Assembly (NCBI RefSeq): GCF_900188115.1
Contig: NZ_FZNW01000028.1
Span: forward strand, 1-33,021
From: Haloechinothrix alba
GTDB lineage: Bacteria; Actinomycetota; Actinomycetes; Mycobacteriales; Pseudonocardiaceae
Direction: 5' to 3'
DNA: 33,021 nt
In this document: positions 8,651 through 16,818 of the stretch, piece after piece
How the letters are laid out: the number at the start of each line of letters is the position of its first letter
How positions within the stretch are numbered: the first letter of the stretch is position 1
Program-made: the position numbers and the translations under genes
Notes under the pieces: generated by a model
What the model was told of the DNA's origin: nothing
The model's input: only the letters and a program-made list of their open reading frames with translations
Database searches by the model: none

Positions 8651-10053
8651 TGCTCACCTCCGACCAGAAAGTCCAGCACTCCGCGCTCCTGTTCCTGGCT
8701 CAGCCCGGTCGCGCTGCCGTCGCCCTCGCCGTCGCCGGACGGCTCCAGCAGCCCGCCGGGCACCTCCTCCGCCAGGTCTCCCGCGTCTTCGAGGGCATCG
8801 CCCTGCTCGCCTGCCTCGTCACCCTCGGCTTCCTCCTCGCCGCCGAGCAGGCCCAGGTCCGGCCCGGCGAGCTGCGTGGGATCCAGGACCAGGTGCGCGC
8901 GGAAGTAGTGCGACAACCCGTCATACCCGTTGGTGGTCAGCGCCCAGTTACGCAGAAAGTCGAGCACGTCGTCGAAGTTGTTCGCCAGCCCGGTGACGAC
9001 CGGCTCCGCGTCAGCGGCCACCGACCGCAGGTCCGGTCCCGCCTCGCGCAGCTCCTCGGCGACCGGCCCGGCCTCATCCAGCAACTCGACCGCCCGGTCC
9101 AGGACCGGCTCGGTGCTGGCCAGAGCCGGTTCCGCCGTCTCGGCGAACGAGGAGATCTCCGTGCTGATCACCTCGAGGTCCTCCGTAACGGGCCGGACCT
9201 CTTCCAGTGTCGGGGTGGCCTCGTTCGCGGCCGCGTTCAGCCGCTCCAGACTCGCCTCGGTCTGCTCCAGCGTCGCCGGCAGCTCGGAGACCGACTCCTG
9301 CAACTCCTCCTGCCGGGACGAGGCCGCGTCGGTCAGCTGCAGGGTCGACTCCAGCAGCCCGTCCAGGGTCTTGCCCTCGTCCTCGGCCAGCGACGCCGCC
9401 ACCGGCCGCACGTTGTCGATCATGCGGGACAGCAGCTCGTTGTGCTCGGCGAGCACGCCGGCCAGCTCACCGGTGTCGTCCATCGCCTCGGCCAGTACCC
9501 GGATCGTCTCGTCGACATCGGCGCCGTTGCCGCGCATGCCCTCACCCAGCACGGTGGCCAGCGCAGCCAGCCCCTCCCCCGTGGGCTCGTCGATGGTGTT
9601 GAGCACCTCATCGAGGTCCACCGCCTGCCCGGTCTGCTCCACAGGGATCGTCGCCCCGTGCCGCAACACCGGCTCGGACGGATCACCCCGGTCGAGCTCG
9701 AGGTAGCGCTCACCGAGCAGGCTCACCGCACGCACGGTCAACCGGGCATCGCGGTGCACCGGCAACGCGGCGCTGTCCAGCCGCACCCCGACACGCGCGT
9801 TATCGTCCTCACCGACCTCGATACCGGCGACCTTGCCGACACCAACGCCGTGCGTCTCCACTTCGCTTCCGGACAGCAGCGGGCTCACATCCTCGAACTC
9901 GGCGGTCAGCAGCAGGTGGTCACCACCATCGGTCTCGTGCGCCATCCCCGTGACGCCTGCGGTCAGGCCGAGAGCGCCGGCGGCGGCGACCGCCACTGCC
10001 CGCGCCGAGGCGCGCTGCCGCACCCGTCCGATCGCGCGTGTCAGGCCGCTCAT
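8647..10053 (-). CDS. mceB: MCE-family lipid-transport protein, second in operon (MceB position)
   Basis: The protein is 468 residues from the ATG at 10053, which forms an ATGA overlap with the mceA stop; a longer in-frame extension to 10083 would overlap mceA more and is unlikely. It has an Ala/Gly-rich membrane helix (about 18-37), an MCE domain (about 43-122: SEVETHGVGVGKVAGIEVG, SLLGERYLELDRG) and a long helical region. Unlike its neighbours it ends in a strongly acidic, Gly/Glu-rich low-complexity tail (about residues 390-440), which should be flexible. A tail of this kind could reach other envelope parts, but that is speculation. The family assignment is secure; the letter is positional. 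Confidence 0.92.
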   Translation of the reverse strand: MSGLTRAIGRVRQRASARAVAVAAAGALGLTAGVTGMAHETDGGDHLLLTAEFEDVSPLLSGSEVETHGVGVGKVAGIEVGEDDNARVGVRLDSAALPVHRDARLTVRAVSLLGERYLELDRGDPSEPVLRHGATIPVEQTGQAVDLDEVLNTIDEPTGEGLAALATVLGEGMRGNGADVDETIRVLAEAMDDTGELAGVLAEHNELLSRMIDNVRPVAASLAEDEGKTLDGLLESTLQLTDAASSRQEELQESVSELPATLEQTEASLERLNAAANEATPTLEEVRPVTEDLEVISTEISSFAETAEPALASTEPVLDRAVELLDEAGPVAEELREAGPDLRSVAADAEPVVTGLANNFDDVLDFLRNWALTTNGYDGLSHYFRAHLVLDPTQLAGPDLGLLGGEEEAEGDEAGEQGDALEDAGDLAEEVPGGLLEPSGDGEGDGSATGLSQEQERGVLDFLVGGEQ

Positions 10054-11282
10054 CGCATCCCACTCCCACTGGCGTCGGTCCACGGTTGACCCACCTGCTC
10101 ACCCGGACGCGGAGTCGGGTTTAGTCGGTGACTAGGTGGAAGGACTCCTGGATTGACGTTCATGACACTTGCTGCCCCGCCAAAGTCCATCGCTCGGACG
10201 TAGCGCCCTTGTTCCTTGTAATTACCGAACGCGGAGTTCCAGTTGGACACCAGCCCGGCCAGCTCAGGGGTATAGGGCCGCAGGAACTCCAGCGCGGGCT
10301 GCACATCGGACACCGCCGAGGTCGCTCGCGGCAGCACGGCTCCGGCGCTGTCCAGCAGTCCGGGAGTGTCCTGCAGCAGGACCTCGGCCGAGTCCAGTGT
10401 CGGGCCCAGCTCACCGGTCAGCGGCCGCAGGTCGCGCAACACCGGGCGCAGGTTCTCGGCCACCCCGGGCAACCGTGAGGTAGCGGGCTCGAGGTCCTCC
10501 AGCAGCGGGACGGTCTCGTCCACGGTGCCCGGTAGGCGCTCCAGGGTCGATCTGGCCTGCCGCAGGGTGCCCGGCAAGCGGTCCAGGCTGGTGCCGAGCT
10601 CCTCCTGCTGCGCGGCCACGTCCTCGGACATCGCCGACAGGCCGTCCACGATGTCGGTGACCTGGCCCTCGCGCTGGGCGAGCGTGGCGGTCAGCTCCTC
10701 GAGCCGGATCGCCAGCTGCTCGATGGCCGGTCCGTCGGTGCCCAGGCCCCGCAGCACCTCGCCGAGCGCCTCCAGCGCCGGCCCCGAGGAACGCAGGGTG
10801 TCGTTGAGCGAGGCTTCGTTGCCATCCAGGGTGCCCTGCAGCGAGTGCAGCAGGTCGTTGACCCGTTCCCGGGTTGGCTCGTCCAGCGCGGCCAGTACCT
10901 GGTCGACCTCCATCGGCTGCGGCATCGCGCCCTCGAGCATGCCCCCGCTCGGGATCTCCGCGCCGTCGTCCGGGCCGTCCTCGATGGCCACCCGGCGCTC
11001 ACCGAGCACCGCCCGCCACTCGACCGTGGCCACCGCCCCCGAATGCAGCGGCGCGAACTCCTCGTCCATCGCGAGCCTGACCCGTGCCTGGCCCTCGTCC
11101 GGGGTGATGTCGGCGATCGTGCCGGCCTCGTGCCCCTCGACAAGCACGTCCCCACCGGGAATCAGGTTGGTCGCCGACGGCAGCACCACGTCCACCTCGT
11201 AGCCGTCGTTGCCTGCCGCCACCGCGGCCGTTCCCGCGGCGACCGCAACGGCCACCACGCCGGCTATCGCGAGTCCACGCAT
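10050..11282 (-). CDS. mceA: MCE-family lipid-transport protein, first in operon (MceA position)
   Basis: The 410 residues open with a very short N-terminus and an Ala/Val-rich membrane or signal helix (about 4-23). The MCE domain follows (about 28-105: NLIPGGDVLVEGHEAGTI and AVLGERRVAIEDG), then helical repeats. The C-terminal motif FLRPYTPELAGLV and a Pro-rich end match the mceC and mceF endings. The ATG at 11282 begins 4 nt after the ATPase stop. MceA and its partners bind lipid or sterol outside the membrane and pass it to the YrbE permease pair. The C-terminal part (about 10120-10240) has noticeably more A+T than the rest. Confidence 0.92.
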   Translation of the reverse strand: MRGLAIAGVVAVAVAAGTAAVAAGNDGYEVDVVLPSATNLIPGGDVLVEGHEAGTIADITPDEGQARVRLAMDEEFAPLHSGAVATVEWRAVLGERRVAIEDGPDDGAEIPSGGMLEGAMPQPMEVDQVLAALDEPTRERVNDLLHSLQGTLDGNEASLNDTLRSSGPALEALGEVLRGLGTDGPAIEQLAIRLEELTATLAQREGQVTDIVDGLSAMSEDVAAQQEELGTSLDRLPGTLRQARSTLERLPGTVDETVPLLEDLEPATSRLPGVAENLRPVLRDLRPLTGELGPTLDSAEVLLQDTPGLLDSAGAVLPRATSAVSDVQPALEFLRPYTPELAGLVSNWNSAFGNYKEQGRYVRAMDFGGAASVMNVNPGVLPPSHRLNPTPRPGEQVGQPWTDASGSGMR

Positions 11283-11286
11283 ATGT

Positions 11287-12177
11287 TCAGTCCATTCCCA
11301 ACGGTCCGGCCGAGTCCCCGGCGAGGAACTGCCGCACGAACGGGTCCTGGGAGGCGAAGGCCTCCTCGGCTCCGCTGTAGTGCACGACCTCGCCCTTCCA
11401 GATCAGCCCCACGTAGTCGCTGACCTTCTTCGCCGTGCTGATGTCGTGGGTGACCAGCAGGTACGTGCCGCCGTGCTCGCGATGCACCTGCAGGATCAGG
11501 TCGCACAGCAGGCTGGTACGCACCGGATCCAGCCCCGAGTCCGGCTCGTCGAACAGCACGACGTCCGGCTTGGTCACCAACGCCCGCGCGAACCCGGCCC
11601 GCTTGCGCATCCCCCCGGAGAGCTCCCCCGGGTAGCGCGACATCGCCGCTTCCAAACCAACTTCCTGCATCGCCGGCATCACCGCCTCCGCGATGGCATC
11701 CTCGGTCATGTCGGTGTGCTTGCGCAGCGGGAACGCTACGTTGTCGTAGATGTTCATCGACCCGAACAGCGCGCCGTCCTGGAACAGCACCCCCATCTTC
11801 TTGCGGATCTCGTAGCGCTCGGCCTCGCTGATACTCCAGATGTCCTGCCCGAACACCCGCACCTCACCGGCATCCGGCTCCAGCAGCCCGACAAGGTGCT
11901 TGATCAACACACTCTTACCGGTCCCGGACGGGCCGAGAATGGTCGTCACGGCCTCGTCCGCGAAGTCCAGACTCACCCCGCGCAACACAGCAGTGTCGCC
12001 GAAGGACTTGTGCAACTCCGACACCGCCATGGTGTGCTCGCCGTTGCCGTTGAGCAGGCGACCACTCTTGGTCATGGCCACCTCGCCCGACACGCAGGCG
12101 CTGTCGGCGACGTCGATCTGCGCGGCTGATTGCTCGCTCACGGTCAGCTCCTCGAAATCGTCTTTCCGGCCGGACAT
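11287..12177 (-). CDS. mceG: MlaF/MceG-type ABC ATPase of the mce transporter
   Basis: The 296-residue ATPase shows Walker A GPSGTGKS (82-89), a Q-loop around VLFQDGALFG (129-138), the signature LSGGM (185-189), Walker B VVLFDE (205-210) and the H-loop THD with His243. The ELSGGMRKRAGFARAL block is typical of MlaF/MceG (phospholipid/sterol importers). It powers the two YrbE permeases. The ATG at 12177 starts 2 nt after the permease stop, which suggests coupling, but a second ATG at 12075 has a better ribosome site (GAGG) and would remove a 34-residue N-terminal extension with no homology I recognise. In mycobacteria MceG is usually encoded elsewhere; here it lies between yrbEB and mceA. Confidence 0.93.
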   Translation of the reverse strand: MSGRKDDFEELTVSEQSAAQIDVADSACVSGEVAMTKSGRLLNGNGEHTMAVSELHKSFGDTAVLRGVSLDFADEAVTTILGPSGTGKSVLIKHLVGLLEPDAGEVRVFGQDIWSISEAERYEIRKKMGVLFQDGALFGSMNIYDNVAFPLRKHTDMTEDAIAEAVMPAMQEVGLEAAMSRYPGELSGGMRKRAGFARALVTKPDVVLFDEPDSGLDPVRTSLLCDLILQVHREHGGTYLLVTHDISTAKKVSDYVGLIWKGEVVHYSGAEEAFASQDPFVRQFLAGDSAGPLGMD

Positions 12178-12179
12178 GC

Positions 12180-13058
12180 TCAGTTCGCTATCGGCGCGTT
12201 GGGAGCGGCACCCCAGAACAAGGCGGTGCCGGAGAACCCGATGATGTGGATCAGGACCATGTTCAGCATCATCGACTTCGCGGTGTTCTTGCCGACCCCG
12301 ACCGGGCCGCCGCGGGCGTGGTAGCCGTAATAACAGCCCACGAACACGATCGCCGTACTCATCGCCATGACCTTGAGCAACGAGAACACGAAATCGACCG
12401 GAGTCTGGTACAGCCAGAAGATGTAGGAGTACCCGCCTGCGGAGACCCCGCCCAGCATCACCACCGTCACCAGGTACTCGCCGACGTACATCACCCCGAG
12501 ACCGACGGTGTAGAGGAACGGGATCGCGATCCACGCGGCCACCACGCGGGTACCGACCAGGTAACTCAGCGACCGAACCCCCATAACCTCCATCGCGTCG
12601 ATCTCCTCGGAGATCCGCATCGACCCGATCTCGGCCACCAGCCCACAGCCGATCTTGGCCGCCACGATGTAGCCCCACATGTAGGGCGCCATCTCCCGGA
12701 TCGCACACCAGGCGTTGAACACCCCCGAGTACAGCGGCGCACCGATCTGGTCGAGCACGTACTTGGCTTCCAGACCGCACTGGTAGCCGATCACGAACTG
12801 CATCAGCCACAGGATCAACCCGGTCGACAGGATCAGGATCCCCGTCTGGTGGAACACCTCGCTGGTGTGATGCCGCAAATCGGGCAGCGCACGCAGCGTC
12901 CGGACCGCGAACCGCACGATCTCGCCGCCCGTGCCGATCGCCTGCCGGACCTTGTCCACGGTGCCGCTGACGGTCACCCGCACATCCTCCGGCTGGGGAA
13001 CCTGCGCCCGGGCGCCTCCAGCGCGGCCCTCGCCGCGATTCGGTTCGTCGATACTCAT
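12180..13058 (-). CDS. yrbEB: MlaE/YrbE-family permease, second (YrbEB)
   Basis: The 292-residue integral membrane protein carries a hydrophilic 60-residue N-terminus followed by five or six hydrophobic segments. The family hallmark SEEIDAMEVMGVRSLSYLV lies in the cytoplasmic loop that couples to the ATPase, and a second hallmark, YHARGGPVGVGKNTAKSM, lies near the C-terminus. MlaE-type permeases form the membrane core of MCE importers, here presumably as a heterodimer with the product of the next gene upstream. It begins 12 nt after the yrbEA stop and ends 2 nt before the ATPase start, so the pair and the ATPase should be made together. Confidence 0.93.
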   Translation of the reverse strand: MSIDEPNRGEGRAGGARAQVPQPEDVRVTVSGTVDKVRQAIGTGGEIVRFAVRTLRALPDLRHHTSEVFHQTGILILSTGLILWLMQFVIGYQCGLEAKYVLDQIGAPLYSGVFNAWCAIREMAPYMWGYIVAAKIGCGLVAEIGSMRISEEIDAMEVMGVRSLSYLVGTRVVAAWIAIPFLYTVGLGVMYVGEYLVTVVMLGGVSAGGYSYIFWLYQTPVDFVFSLLKVMAMSTAIVFVGCYYGYHARGGPVGVGKNTAKSMMLNMVLIHIIGFSGTALFWGAAPNAPIAN

Positions 13059-13070
13059 CGCGCCCGCCCC

Positions 13071-13949
13071 CTACCGGAAGACCTGCATATCCGGGTTCAG
13101 CCCGAGCAGGATCGTCGTGTACACGGCATTGAAAATCCAGATCGCCACGAACGCGATCACCACTCCCTGGTTCACGGCGCGCCCCACACCGATCGGCCCC
13201 CCGCTGGCGCGGTACCCCTTGTACGAGCACACCACGCCCACGATCAACCCGAACAGCCCGCACTTCACGACCGTGCCCCACATGTCGGTGGTCGTGGCGT
13301 TGACGAAGAAGTTGTCCACGAACACGCTCGGGTTCGCGCCGCCGACATGCACGGCGGCGATGTAACCGCCCACGACACCGAACGCGAGGGCCGGCAACAC
13401 CAGCAACCCCGTCATCAGCGTCAACGCCACCACACGCGGCACGATCAGCGTGCGGATCGGATCGACCCCAAGCACCTGCGTGGCATCAATCTCCTCACGA
13501 ATCCGGCGCGCACCCAGGTCCGCCGTGATCGCGGTCCCGACCACACCCGCCACCACCATGGCGTTGATCCACGGCGCGAACTCGCGCACGCTGGCCATGA
13601 CGAAGAGCGAGCCGAGCCGCTCCGGTATCCCGAACAGGCTGAACAGGTTCAACCCCTGCAAGCCCGGAGCACCGTAACCGAACGCGACCGTCGAGATCAC
13701 CAGCGGGATCCAGCACAGCTTGACGATCTCGTACATCTGGTCGCGCACCTCGCCCCAGTAACCTCGGGGGTGCCGCACAGCCGAACCGACAACACGCGCG
13801 CCGAAACGCACGATCTCACCCGCCTCCACCACCGGCGACTGGACGGTCGCCGACAATCGGGACCGTGCGGGTTTGGCCGGACCGCTGTGCGCGCCGCTCT
13901 CGCGCCGCTGCGGCGCCTGCTCTCGGTGTCCGTCCTTTTGTGAGGTCAC
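13071..13949 (-). CDS. yrbEA: MlaE/YrbE-family permease, first (YrbEA)
   Basis: The open frame extends far upstream, but the start is best placed at the GTG at 13949, which overlaps the stop of the preceding gene as GTGA and gives 292 residues, equal in length to YrbEB. A hydrophilic N-terminus precedes several membrane segments. The MlaE hallmark REEIDATQVLGVDPIRTL and the C-terminal SGGPIGVGRAVNQGVV are present. It pairs with YrbEB to form the permease through which lipid delivered by the MCE ring enters. The first 50 residues are Gln/Arg/Ser-rich and probably disordered. Confidence 0.92.
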   Translation of the reverse strand: MTSQKDGHREQAPQRRESGAHSGPAKPARSRLSATVQSPVVEAGEIVRFGARVVGSAVRHPRGYWGEVRDQMYEIVKLCWIPLVISTVAFGYGAPGLQGLNLFSLFGIPERLGSLFVMASVREFAPWINAMVVAGVVGTAITADLGARRIREEIDATQVLGVDPIRTLIVPRVVALTLMTGLLVLPALAFGVVGGYIAAVHVGGANPSVFVDNFFVNATTTDMWGTVVKCGLFGLIVGVVCSYKGYRASGGPIGVGRAVNQGVVIAFVAIWIFNAVYTTILLGLNPDMQVFR

Positions 13950-14377
13950 CGGCAGCTCCACGACGACCGGCGGGCGCGGGCGTACCTTCGCATCGGGACC
14001 GAACCGCCCCCGATGATGACCGCGACAATCGCCGTCAACGACACCTGGCTCGCATCGAGACCACCGGTACCCAGCGCGACGAGCGGCAGCACGAACATAT
14101 ACGCACCGCTGGCGGCCAGCATTCCCTGCACAATCGAGTCCCGACCGGCACAGGCCTTGCCCGCCGCCCACGCGAACGCGAGTACCGCGACACCGGGCAA
14201 CCACACAAGACCGAGCACGTCCCACGTCCGCACGGCGATCGGCGTCAGCAGTCCGCCGACGACGAGCACGCTGAAACCGATCGACGCCCCTCGCACGGCC
14301 GTAGGAAGGTCCACCGTGTCGGCACACGTCCCCGGATCGCCGGAACACGAGACCTGTGATAAAGGCACTCTGCTCAC
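13946..14377 (-). CDS. Small four-helix membrane protein leading the mce operon
   Basis: The GTG at 14377 has a GGAG ribosome site 9 nt upstream and gives 143 residues; the longer open frame upstream runs through AT-rich non-coding sequence and reads poorly. Four hydrophobic segments are visible (about 30-48, 53-71, 83-102 and 111-126), followed by a very basic C-terminus (MRRYARARRSS) that should be cytoplasmic. I do not recognise a family. It overlaps the yrbEA start by 4 nt (GTGA), so it is the first gene of the mce transcript and is translationally coupled to the permease. That position suggests a small accessory or assembly subunit of the importer, but no function can be assigned from the sequence. 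Confidence 0.7.
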   Translation of the reverse strand: MSRVPLSQVSCSGDPGTCADTVDLPTAVRGASIGFSVLVVGGLLTPIAVRTWDVLGLVWLPGVAVLAFAWAAGKACAGRDSIVQGMLAASGAYMFVLPLVALGTGGLDASQVSLTAIVAVIIGGGSVPMRRYARARRSSWSCR

Positions 14378-14565
14378 AATCACAAACTCCAACCGATTAT
14401 CGCGAAATCCGTCTAGCGGAAAAGCACACGAAATGCTATTCGAATCTTGAGTCGTCAGTCTACGTGCATCGGTAAAATCGAACCATGTACAACCGCATGA
14501 AGAACACGGTATGCATTGTGCCTGGTGCACAATATCAATCCAACCGACACTAGAGAGAAAGTGTG
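14378..14565 (-). promoter_or_regulatory. Upstream region of the mce operon
   Basis: This AT-richer stretch separates the first gene of the mce operon from a transposase remnant and must hold the operon's promoter if transcription starts locally. No pair of -35/-10 boxes with good spacing stands out. The clear element is a perfect inverted repeat at 14515-14533, listed separately. Nothing coding is convincing here. Confidence 0.4.
14515..14533. promoter_or_regulatory. Palindromic candidate operator ATTGTGC-N5-GCACAAT
   Basis: Two perfect 7-nt arms (14515-14521 and 14527-14533) flank a 5-nt centre. This is the size and symmetry of a site for a dimeric helix-turn-helix repressor. It lies about 140 nt upstream of the first mce-operon gene. 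The regulator is not encoded next to it, apart from the PucR-type gene ending at 14937, whose binding site is unknown. Confidence 0.4.
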
Positions 14566-14790
14566 GAACTGACCGCGCCGAACGGGCTGTTGACGGGATT
14601 GTCAAGCAAACTCTTGACGCAGCTCTGAAGGCCGAACTCACTCGCCACTTCGGCTATGACCGCGCAATCGGTAGGACCGCAGTAGGGGTATTTACATAAC
14701 GGGACCCGCACTAAGGCCGTGACCAATGATACCGACCGGGTCGACGTCAAGGTACTTCACTACCGGAATTGTTCGTTCGATTCGCGGTGC
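14566..14790 (+). pseudogene. IS256-family (mutator-type) transposase N-terminal remnant
   Basis: Three reading frames in order give pieces of one IS256-type transposase N-terminus: LTAPNGLLTG (about 14571-14600), then VKQTLDAALKAELTRHFGYD (about 14600-14660), then NGTRTKAVTNDTDRVDVKV (about 14698-14754). These correspond to the family's LLxGLTKxVLExALExEMTxHLGY and NGxxxKTVxTxxGxVxIxVPRDR segments. At least two frameshifts separate the pieces, and the catalytic DDE part is absent. It is a dead fragment, with no terminal inverted repeats seen. Confidence 0.75.
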
Positions 14791-14936
14791 GGCAACACCC
14801 GCATTGTCCAGGACAGTTGTCCACGGACATCAACTTCAGGCCAGTGACCTGCACGGAAGAAGTCGTCGCTTACCCAATTCCGTTGTTCTTCATTTCGAAC
14901 GAGAGGTTCCCGGATTACCGGAGCCCCTGACTTTTC
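14791..14936. other. Non-coding spacer
   Basis: The sequence between the transposase remnant and the end of the PucR-type gene. I see no convincing gene, terminator hairpin with a T-run, or repeat in it. It may contain further decayed IS256 sequence. Confidence 0.4.
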
Positions 14937-16610
14937 CTACGTATCTACTCCTTCGCGTGCTTCCGTACCCGCCGAGTGCGCAACACGATCACCGAGTTCG
15001 AGCAACCGGAGTTGCAACTCGACGACGAAACGTTCGGTCGGATCCTCCAAGTCAATCTGGCACAGCTCTTGGACCCGGTTTAACCGGTAGCGGAGCGTAT
15101 TGCGGTGAATGAACAGTCGGCGGGCTGCCGCACCGACATCGCATCCGCACCGAAGGTATACACTCAGCGACGACAGGTAATCAGCGCTGCGCCTGGTTCG
15201 TCCAGTCACGAGGCAATCCAACGGTCCACTAAGCAGGTGTGGGCGCTTATGCACCAGCTCGCCGATCTCGACAAGCAACAGCGACGCACGCAGTTCAGTC
15301 ACGGTCGCACTGGCACGCCGACTCTCACCCATCAGGACGTCAAGCCCTCGGTCGACCGCCCGCCGAATGTCAACAACATCGTGACCATCGGTGATCGGAT
15401 CGCCAGCACAGGCCACAATATCTCGTCCAGTATGAGCGGAAGCATTGCTGGCAACACGTGCCGCCAACTCCGATGCCGTGCCAGACTTCTCGCACTCGAC
15501 GGCAACGTAGACGCGACCATCGAGCTCGGTCACAACACCCTCGGGTAAGACCGACTTCGCGGAGACCGACTGGCGAAGATCCGGCTCGTAGCGCCCGCGT
15601 CGTTCCTGCAGGCCGACCACGTGCCAGCGGGTACCGCGCGCTCTGGACAGCCGACGGGTCAACGCCGAGACATCGGCCGTCCCGGCGAGCACGTCGGCGA
15701 GCAACGCCTCCGAAGACTTGGTCGCGGCACGCGCCGGATAGCGACCCGCTGCCTGATGCTGTGCCATCGCGAATGCCGCGTCGGCCAGCACTCGAGCGTC
15801 GTGCGCCCCGAATCGACGATCCGCCTGCGTAACACACACGTATCCGAGCACGTGCTGTCGCTGCCCCCGCAACGCGGCAACCAGCCGCGGCCACCCACCG
15901 GGAGGGTCGATGTGAACCGGGTCGCGGCTTTCGCGCAACTCGTCGAACATGCCGCTACGGCTGAGCCATTCAAGTGTCGCTGCCGGCGGCCGGCGATCGA
16001 GGATCGATCGCTCCCGAAGCTCGTCGATCGGGAAAGACAGGTTGTCGAATGCCAGGGTACGAAAGTGTTCGTCGGTGATCTCCACCGGTGCGCCCAACAG
16101 GGTCGCGGTAACACGCGCCAGCTCGTACAGCCCGGCAGTGTCAACGGGCCCGGCAGGCTCGCCGGCGCCGGCCGCCGCAATTCGACCGCGTACGAGAAGC
16201 TCTACGTCCTCAAGGGAACTACGGCCATCAACCTCGAGTAGCGCGATGCCCAGCTCGTTTGCCCTATCACCAAGCGACTGACCGGAGCCCTTGACCACGA
16301 CACCGGTCGCTTCAGCCGCCGCCGCCGCCTCCAGTGGCCCGTCCCGGTCATCCGCCGTGAGACACGGGTCGACCAGAAGCAGGTTCTGCCGACCGACCAG
16401 GTCGCGACCGCGTTCCGTCCAGACGGTCGTCCCGCACACCGGCCTACGCAGGCCAACGGGAGCGGCGACGACGGTAAAGTGATCCGCTGCGGGTCCCGTC
16501 AGCAGTGACCAAAGCGGCGCACTCGACGAACTAGCGGGCCGTTCGGAGCGCGCCCCCGTGGCTCGGTCCGCGGACTGGTGGGGTGGTAATGCGACATCTG
16601 CGACTGCCAT
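14937..16610 (-). CDS. PucR-family transcriptional regulator
   Basis: The ATG at 16610 has a strong AAGGAGG ribosome site about 10 nt upstream, giving 557 residues; an upstream in-frame extension is poor. The N-terminal 60-170 region resembles the PucR sensor domain (for example LEAAAAAEATGVVVKGSG). A GAF-like section follows (about 190-320), then a GGDEF-like/CdaR region. The C-terminal PucR HTH (about 490-540) reads AARRLFIHRNTLRYRLNRV, with RNTLRYRLNRV as the diagnostic recognition helix. Such proteins activate catabolic genes for purines, amino acids or related compounds. Its position directly after the M20/DUF1028 gene group suggests it controls that group or the molybdenum hydroxylase genes (inference). 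Confidence 0.88.
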   Translation of the reverse strand: MAVADVALPPHQSADRATGARSERPASSSSAPLWSLLTGPAADHFTVVAAPVGLRRPVCGTTVWTERGRDLVGRQNLLLVDPCLTADDRDGPLEAAAAAEATGVVVKGSGQSLGDRANELGIALLEVDGRSSLEDVELLVRGRIAAAGAGEPAGPVDTAGLYELARVTATLLGAPVEITDEHFRTLAFDNLSFPIDELRERSILDRRPPAATLEWLSRSGMFDELRESRDPVHIDPPGGWPRLVAALRGQRQHVLGYVCVTQADRRFGAHDARVLADAAFAMAQHQAAGRYPARAATKSSEALLADVLAGTADVSALTRRLSRARGTRWHVVGLQERRGRYEPDLRQSVSAKSVLPEGVVTELDGRVYVAVECEKSGTASELAARVASNASAHTGRDIVACAGDPITDGHDVVDIRRAVDRGLDVLMGESRRASATVTELRASLLLVEIGELVHKRPHLLSGPLDCLVTGRTRRSADYLSSLSVYLRCGCDVGAAARRLFIHRNTLRYRLNRVQELCQIDLEDPTERFVVELQLRLLELGDRVAHSAGTEAREGVDT

Positions 16611-16818
16611 CGGTGTTGTCCTCCTTCCTTTCGCCAGGGCCCGCCAGCTGCTGCACGACGGGCCAATCACCTGGCGAGCAGACTATGAGCAGAAGACGTG
16701 CACGTCAGTGGTGATCGCGCACAGCCACGTGCATCGAAATGGGCGATCTGCCCACGACACCGGCTGTACCTGTGTCACAGAAAGATGAAGGGGCTTGGCC
16801 ACTGCCCGTGAGGGGGCT
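16611..16818. other. Spacer between PucR gene and M20 gene
   Basis: It contains the strong ribosome site of the PucR gene and presumably that gene's promoter. I see no hairpin followed by T residues and no small gene. Confidence 0.4.

Noticed and set aside
6125-8908. Very long plus-strand open frame opposite the MCE genes
   Set aside because: Its translation is Arg/Gln/His/Gly-rich with no family pattern, and it lies antisense to several well-supported MCE genes. High-GC third-position bias creates such frames.
12178-13281. Upstream extension of the ATPase reading frame through the YrbEB gene
   Set aside because: The extension is Arg/Gly-rich, out of frame with the clear permease, and the ATPase domain begins only after 12177.
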